From NCBI GenBank assembly GCA_016490735.1, contig JAEMWC010000165.1, positions 922,501-986,500 on the forward strand: a stretch of 64,000 nucleotides of DNA, given 5' to 3'. This document shows, in pieces, positions 12,301 to 24,300 of the stretch. Below the pieces are notes generated by a model that saw only the letters and a program-made list of their open reading frames with translations, was not told the origin of the DNA and searched no databases. Made by a program: the position numbers and the translations under genes. Position 1 is the stretch's first letter. Each line of letters starts with the position of its first letter. This DNA is from Pachyseris speciosa (lineage: Eukaryota > Cnidaria > Anthozoa > Scleractinia > Pachyseridae).

Positions 12301-15300
12301 TTCTTCCGAATTTGAACAGTTTTGCGCGAACGCGTTTAAGTTTTTTTTAATTTTTCACATGAAATAATAGGTTTTCTTGATATTTCTTGTATACAGGTTC
12401 ATGCACATAAAATTTAGTTTTAGTTTATGTTTTTGAAGTTTCCAGATAGTTTCTACGTTTCTTGCTTTGGACTGTTTTCTAGCGTCACACCTAATTTGTT
12501 ACGCGCGTGGTAACCAACATCGTGCGCAAGGCCGGCCGTGATTCGCAGAAATCTTAAGGTCTTTAAGAAGCACAAACTTGAGAACGATTTGCATGGCCAA
12601 GGACTAAGCACATCACTACAATATCTCGCGATAAGCAACAAATGTTCGACTGACCACTAAAGTTTATCAAAGCCTTACATGTTTTTGTCACATACATGGA
12701 TTTTAAGATGAATTCGATATGCGTAGATGCCAAACATGTGCTCGGTTTCCTACTATGGTACCCATTGACTTCTTTTAGAATGGCGCTTGTTCATAAGTTT
12801 ATTGCGTTGAAACAGGGCTTTCTTCAGCCGTTCTTTGGAGTGAATTTTAATAGGAATAACATATTTGGCCTGCCAACGAATGGGAGCCCAAACAGGAAAT
12901 AGATATGCAATGATTTATTGATGTGATAATGGTTTTCGGATTCGCGCTGTACAAAAAGCAAGGGAACTAAAACTTGGCAGGGGAACTAAAACTACAAAAA
13001 AGGATTTGCTCATACAGTTCGCTAATAATTATAGGGTTCAAGAGATGTTGTTGGTCATTGCTTTTATTAAATGTGGTGGCTCCTAAAGGAGCCGTTTGTT
13101 GCACTACCTGTAGAGTACAATGTCGAACGCTCGCGCTCGACCTACAGGAATTTTTCCCTGCTAAGTGCAATGCAGGGTTAGGGCTCTTAAAAGAGCCGTT
13201 GACAGGCTCTTCTTAATGCCCTGAGGCTCTTCCTTGGCGCGCCGCAACCAGCGGAAGTACGGTCTGTAGGTGTCCAATGTATCGGCAGCATTTAGTGGCA
13301 TCAACTTTCTCGTCCCAGAACCTGGAAATTCCGTCGATTAACTCTTCTTTGGTTCTTGGCTTAACAATATTACGCAGGAAATGTTTCAGTTCGTGCCAGA
13401 GAAGCTCGATCGGATTGAGATCCGGCGATTCTGGAGGCGTTTTCCACCAGTTGATGCTGTTTTCTTCCATGAAGGAGCGGGCTCGATGACTGGTGTGCTT
13501 CGGGTCATTGTCCTGCTGGAAACGATGTCCTTCTGAAAAACATTCGTGTAGAAATGGCAGTAGTCCGTTGCTTAGAATTTCTGTGACGTAAAACTCAGCA
13601 TCCATTATCCCTTCGAAGATAAGCAGCTGTGTTAGCCCTCATTTTGAAATCCCTCCCCACACGTGTACTTTTACAGGATGCTTCGGCTTGCCTTTCAACT
13701 TCGGTTGCTCCCACTTACGATGAAAAGTGATTTTGCTATGGTTTTCCAGCAAAATGGAGCATTCATCTGTAAAGATGACATCGTCAAACTGCTCATTGTC
13801 CTCAAGACATTTCTGAGCGAATTCCAAGCGCTTGATCCTATTTGGCTCCCGAATCAACTGGCAGTATTTGGTTGCCGTACAGACCCAGCCAAGTTTTCGT
13901 CGAAGGCGCTTTATCTTCTCCTTAGAGAACTGCTTTCCAAATCGCTCGTTGATACGTCTGGTTAGCTCTGGGGAAGTCATCTCATCATTCCTCTCCATTT
14001 CTGCATCGAGGAAGTTCATCATTTCTACAGTAACTTCTTGGGCGGGACGGCCCGTCTTCGGCGCATTCTCGAAAGACTGCCTCTCCTTGTATCTCTTTAG
14101 AAATTTGATCACTCCCCAGCGGCTAATTTTCACATCATCCTCTGCAAGGATTCTTACTATTTCTGAAATACCTTTTCCTTTTCCTTTTCCTAATTATTCT
14201 AGTTTTGCTTTCATGAGAAAGGAAACCCATCGTATACACTGTACGTAGGTCACTCACTTACATGATTAACACAAATAGCGTGATGCAAAACGCCGTTGCC
14301 ATGAGAGTGCATCGTGAAAAAATTTGCAAAACAATGACTCATAACTGCAATGATCATTCACATACTCATTCTTTAATCCGCAGTTTCAAATATGTGACCT
14401 CTCACGCGAAAACGTAAACAAACGGGTTCCGTGCACGGGTGAAACGCACGGCTACTGAACGGGTGAGAAACGAGTCATCAACCCGTTTGAAACGCACGAT
14501 ACTGAACTGTGAACGGCTCATTGAAAATTTCAAACGAGTTGCTATGAACCCTGAACGGCTGATTAAAAATTTCGCACGGATGGTCATGAACGACTGAACG
14601 GCTCATTGAAAATTTCGAACGAGTAGCTATGAACGCCCAGACAGCTCGTTGAAAATATATTGATGGGAGGTCATTAACGAGTAAGCAGCTCACGTAAACA
14701 TTGCAAATTTAGATGACCATGAATGGAAAACTTCGAACGCATAGCCGAGAGCCGGTGACTGACTGAAGACCCAATACAAGGGAAGGCGAATGAAAAATAA
14801 TTATATCCGAGACTTTGCGAGACATTGAGACTAATATATTTCCTGCGAGCCCGAGACTTTCCCAGCTTTGCAAAAGAAATCGACACTCCAAGACGACAAA
14901 GTGAAAAGATTCGAGACTCCAAGACCTGTGAAATTTGACAAAAATTCTGCGAGACACTTATTCAGTTGAAGAACCATTCGCCACCCCAAATACAAAAACT
15001 TGTTTTGAACGAACGTCGGTGAACTCGTAACCACAGCTATGTAAAACGCCAAGCGAACTGATCACCTCACAACATCCAAAAATAAGTGTGAACGGTTTTA
15101 ATAGCAAACGAATAGGTAACCCACGATTACACACGGAAAGTAGCCAAACGGTAAACAAAACAAACGTTATGAACTAGGATCTAAAACAAATTCAGCTAAT
15201 TAAACTGATCTAAACTTTGCGAATCCAAACGAAACCACAAAGGTCATTCGGCACCTTTTTATCACTCACTAAAAATTTGCATACGAGTTCGGAACATGTG

Positions 15301-18300
15301 ACAGATAACGCAACAACAGCCACGAAAAAAAAAATTCATGTCCTGTGAACATTTTCGTTAAAGCGGAATGAATAGAGACCAAAATTACTGCAAGAATACA
15401 AATCGAACGCAAGTTATAATCTTTTCTTTTCGGGAACACAAATATTTCGATAATTGACTGCATTGACTGAAAATGACAACATGATCCGCCTCTTTGTAGT
15501 TGGAGAGAGATAAAATTAATTACTGTCTGTAATTTATAAAGTTTAGAATTCAGTTTTGTGGTTCTGCACCTCTTAACAACTTTTCTTTCATATCAAAAGG
15601 AAGAAAAAATCGAAAAAGCTCCTAAAACAATTCATAACATTAAAATGATCATTGATCTGCCTGCGATGCGAACGTTTATACACGAACATGCATATTAATT
15701 AATTTTCATTCAACAACAATTGCACATGAGTGGCGAGAACCGCCAACTTGTGAGTTTTTTAGCGCATCATTGACTTTACAATGATTCAGTCTTTTCTTTT
15801 TTTTCTCCCTTATAATCGTGCGTGATTAAATATAGAACGGTTTTTGAATAAAAGTAAGGTTTTTTTTAAGCAGAAAACTTGTCCGTCATGCGCTGTCACA
15901 TGTGTTGCTGACGGGCTTTGAAACTTTATCAGTCAGATCAGTGGCGTGAACCACCAACTTGTGAGTTTTTTTAGCCGCATCATTGAGTTTACAGTGATTC
16001 AGTCTTTTCTTTTTTTCTCTGTTATAATCCCGTGTGATTGAATACAGAACAGTGTTTTAATAATAGCAACGTTTTTTTTAAAGCAGAAAACTTGTCCGTC
16101 ACGCGTTTCTGTCTGGGTTTGGTAATCTTGTCGCCACATTTAGTTCACACGTCGGCGTCTTCAGATATAAAATAACCTCACCCGCTCCCTTCATTTTCAA
16201 CTCATGTTGCAGCGCAGTTCAACGCTCCACAGTTTCTGATGAACAAAACTTGAAGGACACTAAAGAGTGCTCAATGTTTTGTTTTTGTTCTCTATGGCTT
16301 TTGCGTGGCACAAAAACAACCGGTGACATAAAGTCTGACAAATGAAACAATGAATTCAATCCTAACCAGCGTGTTTTATTTATGTTACAGTGATATCTCT
16401 GGTCCCACAGGGCGCACAGAGAGGACTGAAACGGCAAAATACTGTCCTTACACGCTGAATTTCGGTTACAAAAGTGCTTATGATGCGCCGTTTATTGATG
16501 AGTAATTTCTTTACAAGCTTATTTTGCAAGTGTCGACAAGCGTGAATTTGTGGTGTCACGACAAACAAAAATCGCGGGTTCTACGGACGTCCTCTACTTC
16601 AAACGGATGGAGGATTTTTATGAACGGCTGATCGAAGGCGTTCAAACGAGTGTAGATGTTTTCTGCACGGGTACCCAAGCCGTGAGAACGGATGGAAACT
16701 TTTTTGAACGCCTACCCAAGTCGTTTGTACGGATGACCCAAGCCGTTCGAACGGGTAAGAAACGACTGGTGAACGGATTCCGTTCTAAACGGGAACTCGT
16801 TTGTTAACGTTTTCGCGTGAGAGGTCACATATATGATTTCATATAATAATTCATTCTCAAAAATAGTTTAAGTTAACATTTTTAGTATAAAATGTACTTG
16901 CACATTATTACTCAGCGACATGTTTTTGTACAGTATGTTTCAATCTGCTTGATAATAATAATAATTATTACTTCCAATTAATTTTAGCAGTTATAATGAA
17001 TTTGCCTCAGTTGTAAGTGTACATGTAGGTTAAGATTGATCTTTAGATTGATTTTTAATCAGGTCAGTTTATTTTAATTTTAAGTCTTGGAATTGTCCTC
17101 ACGTCTGCTACTGGGCATGTACATGTATAATGCAATATTGTATCCATGGAGCCTAGCCACATTTTTTGCTAGGGGAAACTACTGGGTAAATTCTAACTAC
17201 TGCAGTTGTTTTGCAGTGGTTTACATGGCTATTGCAATAGTATTGCAGTAGCCAAGGTTCAATATTGTGATAGGCTTCTAGAAATAAGTATAAAATAATT
17301 AGGTCATACAAATACCCTGGAACAAGATTGAATTTGTGGTAAAGCCAAATGCAGTATAGATTTTTTAACAGAAAATGTTTGTAGTTTTCATATTAACCCA
17401 TTGGCACCCGTGCCGGCCAAAACCGGCCGTAAAAAACTCCCATGCTTCAAAACATTGCAACTTTCTCAATCGCACGAATATTGCCTTAACTGTTAGTTGT
17501 GAGCACGAAATGGAATGCCCTTTAAATTTGAATATCCGATAAATGCAAGAAACGTAGCGATTTTTACCAAATATGGCCTTTTGAGTTTGGACAAGAACGA
17601 AACTGGCCGTTTTTAACGTCAAAGAGAAACAACAAAAATGCCCCTTTTTGCCTTCATGTTTTTTTAGGGAAATCATCGTCGAAAAACCAAAACTCAACCA
17701 TCATAACGAAATTCAGTCCTTTTTCTTGCTTAGAAATGACTTTTTTTGTTCATATTCTTCTCCCGAGCGTAGATACAGCCTTTTGTTCCAGTGCATTCGG
17801 GCCTTCCCAACATTTTCAACATCTTGAGCGCATTGCATGCTGGGAACTAACGAGAATTTTTGACAGCGCCCATTCCTTCCCCCAATTCTTTCACATATAA
17901 ACTAAATCTACAGCCACTCCGACCTACCGCCAAAATTTCCTGCTCGTGGTCATCTTCAGTACACAGAAATTCCAAAATATGTGGCGGTAGGTCGAGAAAT
18001 TCATCAATAGTCGAGTCCCAAAGGTACTAAGTGTTCGACCGGCCAAATTCCCAGTTCGTCGAGTAACAAGCCAAATTCAACAACAAAGTACATCACCTTG
18101 CTCGATTCTTTGAGAAAGTGGACTCTTAGCTACCGTCACGCTTAATGATGCTCATCAGGCAGCCGCTAAAGATGAAAAATGGCTGTAAATTTAGCAGAAA
18201 TCGCAAGCAAACCGAACTTGGGCCATTGTTGTCGCTTCACGGATAAAAAATAGCTACGTCAAAATGACGTTTTCAGAAACCTTGAGCCCCCAGTGGCTTA

Positions 18301-21300
18301 GGACAGCACCACTTTTCCCTGGTAGTTAAAATAAAGAGTCACGAATTGCTATTCATCGTTTATAGGTGGAAAATCACTCCGAAAATGTAAAAACCTGCGG
18401 TAGCCAATGGGTTAATAAAGTAACATTTTTCAAATTATTGTAACCTTAAGAATCTATACTGTGAATGTAGAGGGTAAACAAGTGTCTTTGTTTAGCCCCA
18501 ATTAAATTGAAATGAAAATATTCTATTAATTCATTAAAATAGACCATTGATATGCAGTTGTGATCAGTGTCTGGTTTTCACCATTTATACATCACTATGG
18601 TGGCTTTGATATCAATGTTAATTGATGGTTGGATGTACTGTTGCAATTTTTCTATTTTTTGCCCAGAGTTTGACTGCAGTTTGATTTAAAAGAAAAATAT
18701 CAACCTGAAAGACACAGAGTCTTAGCTTTGCTCTGTGTCCTTCAAGTATGTGTATTTCATTACTCACTTATCATAACATTCTAATTATTTTTCCAAGGAT
18801 GGAGACGATGCTGCTGAAGACAGCAGCAAAGACAGCCCTGAAGAACACCAAAGAAGTGTGGTAGACACACTTGAAGAGAAAGGGCAGTTGGAATCAGATG
18901 TTCCACAGTTTACTGTCTCCAAGTATTTGAAATCTGTCACAGAGGATTCTCAGACCACGAGGACTGCTATGGACAGTGAAGGTGGGGATGAGAGAAATGT
19001 CATATGGCCAGATGTTGCTTCTGTGCCGTATGTATCATCTAAGACAGATTCAGATTCAGAAAAATATGCTGATGATGAAGAGGAAATTAGAAGTAAGAGT
19101 GATCACGATAGTCAGCAAGAAAATCAAGAGTATGTGAAGTCATCAGCTAAAGACTTAAATCAGATAGAATCTTCGACAAGTACAGAGTTGTCAGATGAAG
19201 ACTTGGAGCACCTACGGGTGAAAAGTAAGAGTTCAGCTGATGAAGAAGAGGATGCGCTTGGGGTTAGGGATAAAGACCGTGAAGTTGAGAGGGAATTTCG
19301 TCAGGAGGAGGCTGATGAAATTAAGCCCACTGATGGGGTGAGGAACAGGGGTAAAGGAGATGCAGTGGGTGAAGGGAATGGTGAAGATTTCGTACAGGTT
19401 GAAAGTAAGGCTCCAAAAGATAAAGTTGTGGTTGACACACCAAAGGACAGAAATAGCAAGGTCATGAACACAATGGAAACATCAGAATTGGACAACAAAC
19501 TGGTTGATGAAGGGGAAACCCCTGATCCAGACAATCAAGAAGAAACTTCTGATGCCAAAAATGAAAAGGATACCCCAGATCCTGACAACCAAGGGGAAGC
19601 CCCTGGTCAGATTCAAGCATTTGTTGAAGTGGAGAAGGAGGCATCCGAATCTGACATAGAGGTAGAAGGCAATGATGCAAAAGAAAAGCAAGATTCTAGG
19701 GAGGAATTTGCTGAGACAGAAGACTTGAAAGTCAAAAGAACAACAATAATGGATGATGTAGCAAGTAAAGAGAAAAATCGCAATATTGACAAGACAGAGG
19801 AAAAGAGAGATGCAGACCAGCAGAAGGTCAGTGAAGATGAAGACTTAGAGGGAGATCCAGTGAAGTCCAACAACCAGCGTATAGTGCGAAATGATAACAC
19901 CAAAAAGCTCGATGACAGGGAGCCAGTGGATGAAGGGACAGAGAATTCAAAAGAAGTGGAGGAAAGAAAAACTGTGACAGAAGAGAATTTAAGAAAGCAG
20001 CAAGAACTTGAACAGAAGGTTAAGATGGCTGAAGAAGAGAAAAGGAAGGATGAAGAAGTGAGAAAGCAAAGGTTAGAGAGCCTGAGAAAACAACTAGAAG
20101 AAATGGAGAGTCGTGAGGCAGTGGAAAAAGAAAGAAAGCGACAGAGTGTGAGAGATCGTCGACTGGAGTCTCAGAGGCTGAGAAAACAGCAAGATGAATT
20201 TGGGGAGAGGGAGAAAACGGGAAATGAACAGTTGGATCGAAAGAAGATTCAGAAAGAGAAAGGAAATATGATTAATAAAATGAGGAAGGAAGGGGTCCAG
20301 ATCAAAGGGAATGAAAAACGTCCAGACACAGGGAAGATGGAGAGGCTGAAAAAGAGTGATGAGAAACCACCAGAGAAAAGAATAGAGAAAGTACAGGTGA
20401 AAACAAATGGGAAGCAACCAAATAAGGTGCATCATCTGCAGCAGCCAACTGATGGCAAAGTCCTGGAGAACAAACAGCAAGATTATGACAACAAGGAGGA
20501 ACATGTAGCATTGGACAAGGGTGATGGAAATGGCGAGCAAGATTTGAAGATAAAAGGAGCAAAGCTTGATGAGGAGGAAGCTGCTTTAAAAAGAAAGTTA
20601 GAGCAGTTAAGTGAGGAAAGAAGGAAGTTTGAAAAAATGGCTGAAGAGTATGAGATGCACAGACCTGGAAAACAGCCAAAGGGTCAGAAAGAAGAGGGAC
20701 ACACAAAACAGAGGCCTGTGGAAGAAAGTGTAAGATCTTCAGTGAAGGAACAAGAAGTGCCAGCTAAAGTTGATCAAGGTTTGTATGAACATGTTTGATT
20801 TTTGAGCTGTGACCTATTTCTTGGAAACCCAATCAGCTCTAATGCATGGTGAAATTTCACCAATCATGCTTTGAGTTTCAGGAATAGAATCCAATCGAGA
20901 TAAATTTTATCTCTTGATCGAATTCTTTCCCTGAATCTCAAAGCATGATGAGCGCTAACTGAGGGGCAAACTAAGGGTTAAGTTTTATCCACCTCAATGT
21001 AGAAAGTTTCATTGGGGGAGTAGGAGAGATAAGACCTCACAAATCCCATCCAACTCAGCTTGCATCTTTTATTTTCTGCTTTTGTTTAGTCAGCACCCGT
21101 CTACTTTGAAACAAGTACAAAATTGAAAGCTCTGCCCGTCAAATTCACTTGGGGTACCTGGCTACTCCACATGAGGTCCCCTGTTACTTGAAAAATTAAT
21201 GAAAACCCTGTTTAGTATACATTTTCCCTTACTGCCAACATCAGGCTGTGTTGAATTAACATACCCATTCCATTTAAAGTACTTTTTATGGACATCAAGG

Positions 21301-24300
21301 TTTGTACTGAAACAAAAAGTTACATGCATACATGTAGAAACCAAGTAAATTATACATGTACAAGTTTTTGTTAGGTGATGATTTCCATTGTGACATGACC
21401 CACAATGATCAATTTTATGTGATAGAATTTATTTATTTGTTTTCAGATTTGCCAATAGCAGGTAAACAGTAGGACCCGATGTCCCTTACTTAGCCTATTT
21501 ACCCTAACCCAACCCCAATAAAGGACAACCCATATGCAACCTACAATTTAGTTTAAAAAAAAAAAAAACAAGCAAACAAAACTAGTTGTAAACACAGCAA
21601 AAGCACACTTGTAAGAGATTAATTTGGCGGTATTGCCTTTGTCAAAAACATATTTTTGAGAAAACAGTTTTACTTTAGTTGGTAAATTTGTAACTAGACA
21701 GAGATTTAGCTCTCTTTGTAATGTCAGGGACAGAGTTTCTCAAGTTAACTGTTCTGTTAAAAAATGGTTCAAGGAAACACAAAGTTCTGGCAATGGAGGG
21801 CTTGAGATAATTTCCTGAGGAGACATGTCCTTGATTAGGTAACTTTGCATTTCAGTGCACATGAAAACAACAAGATCAGGAAACAATATCTTCACTCATT
21901 ATCAAGGTTTACATTTGTCTAAGACCCAAATTCACTATCTTTCTCTTCGCAATTTTCTTTAGCTTCCATCTTGCTACCTGGTGGTGTGACCAGTATCATC
22001 AGTAGCTGGACGCCTACCCCGCATGTGGAAAAGATCATCCCTACCAAGACCAAGACAACATCTGTACCTGCCACAACTACAGCTACAAAAGCCACTCCAG
22101 ATCCTGTTAACATCACAAAGGAAATGGTTCAACCCTCTTCTACCTTGTCTGGAACTTCCACAGCTACAGTAACAACACAAACGTCGAGGATTTATACACC
22201 TAAAGTTTTCCACCCAAAAGGTACATTTACAAACCGTATCCTTTAATGTTGACACTTAAGAATGTGTGAGGAACAGGCCATTTTTGTGGCTGATAATCAG
22301 TTTCCACTTACATTGCACATACAGGGAGGGGAACGGCAGGTACAATGTATAATTATGCTACCCCTACGTACAATGTAATTATGATGGTTTTTTACGTGTA
22401 CTTGGTTTGGTCTGAAAATGGGTCAATAATTTTGTTATAGTGGTCTCAGGGATAATCTGGGGTAGATTTTTTATTCTGTGAAATCTTGGTTATTTCAGTT
22501 CATTGGGATAGGAAAAATAATTGCAAAAGGATACAAATCTTAAAGAGCAAGTCACTGGTTATGTACAACCACCCTCCATCCCCCTCCCCCTCCCTCTCCT
22601 CCCCCTCCCCCGTCCCTCTCCTCCCCCTCCCCCCTCCCTCTCCTCCCCCTCCCCCTCCCTCTCCTCCCCCTCCCCCTCCCTCTCCTCCCCCTCCCCCCCC
22701 TCCTCATCAAATTGTCTTATTCTGGTTTATTTATTGTTTCAGAAGTTGTTGGTGGGCTGACAGTTCAAAACATTTATCTTTGTATGAAAGATTAGAAAAA
22801 AAAAACAGTTGTCATTTATGCAAATTATTCTGCGGTTTTCATTTGGCTTTATTCATGTTGCATAACGTCTGCTTCTTGTCAACCTTTGGCCTCAGTTTAG
22901 TTTCCATACCACAAAGAAACAAAATAAACTTTGCCACGATAAGCAGCCACAGAAAAGAATTAGAGATATAGTTTTTCTTTTGTTCCCTTGTTGCTTTACA
23001 CAAGTCCCACAAAACAAAATGTGTAGGTTTCGTCTGTGGTCGCAAAATTGTTGCTATTTTTGGTATTAAATTTACTGATGAGGCTTGCAATTATCAGACA
23101 AAACACATGATCGGAGAAATAAAAAAAAAACAGTTTAAGACTAAGAAAGCTTGAATTTGCTGCTTGCTGCTATATATCAGTCATGTAAAAATTGATACAG
23201 AAACGGCAAATGTAAACAAAGGAAGAACAGTGTGACACTTCAGCCTTCATGAATTAACTTGCAATTTTTAACATGAGGCTCCATGGTATTTCTGTTACTT
23301 CTAATTTCAGATGAAATAGTACACTGTAAATAACAGCTAAGTTTTTTAGTCTTTGCCCTCAATGTCTTTCATGAATACCAAGTCCAATTAAACTTTTATA
23401 TTAATATCACATCGCAGAACTCATCTTTTCCCATGTGTTTTGTTTGCAATAATTTGCACGAAGCTTAGATGAGTTGCATGTGACAAATGCGCTTTTTTTC
23501 TCACATACATACTGGATACTAAACCCTGAGTGACACAGGATGTATCCGTAGAACAGCTTCCAAAAGCAATGGAACTGAAAGATCTTGCAGTTTTGTTTCA
23601 ACCCTTAGTTGCCAGATAAAGGAAAGTGCCGGTTAAGTCTCTTAATTGGATTATATGATAATTTATTTGTGACTGAAAACAAATTGTATCGAATCTAGAG
23701 CTGTTTGAATAGTTTTCCATTGTTCAGGTTTTGACATTGAAAAAAAAAATGGAAAATATACATCATAAAACGTTCTCTTATTTGTTTGCATTCTTCATTA
23801 ATCAATTAATTAATTCAATAACTATTAATTAATCAATTAATTGTTTTGGGCAACTAACTTTAGGCCTGGGCATCCAAGCTGGTATAGTTGGGAGCCCGAA
23901 GGGCTCCCTGAAATTTTTCTTACAGCACAGCCTTGGGACCCTCTGACCGGATGGGGGGATAAGGGGCCTCGACACATGGTGCCATGCCAAGGAGGTGCCT
24001 CATGCCTGTACTGCAAGGAGGGCATAGAGACTGGTATAAGTCCTGGGCCAAGCCAGTCCAGCAAGATCAATATGCCCCCCTCCCTAACAGGGCTTTAGCA
24101 CAGGGCTGAAGGGGTGCCGCAGGCAACAATTCCCCGCCCTTATTTTATTGACAATGAAGAATTAAAAGTATTATCAGTGACAATCAATATAAACCTAGCA
24201 GTACAGGGTGGGTGCGAGGGATTGAATGTGCTGCGATAATATTTACTTGCAGCCTTCTGAGAAAGGGACGTTTGAAAGGCATCGCATGATTAAATTGTCC

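Noticed and set aside
13663..14248. + strand ORFs of 100 and 138 codons
   Set aside because: Antisense to the Tc1-type transposase, whose catalytic motifs are clear on -.
17365..17697. 110-codon ORF on -, conserved as a 118-codon ORF at 53301-53657
   Set aside because: Both lie in the two copies of the same recent TTAA-flanked element, so similarity is expected without selection. The frame runs through the terminal repeat and matches no known domain.
20094..20706. 148- and 134-codon ORFs on - opposite exon 4
   Set aside because: Antisense shadows of the Glu/Lys-rich exon: GAA/GAG/AAG codons read backwards as Leu/Phe/Ser. The exon frame fits splice sites and composition.
22486..22971. 161-codon Pro-rich ORF
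   Set aside because: Its Pro/Ser section is the C/T tract; no splice phase links it to the gene.
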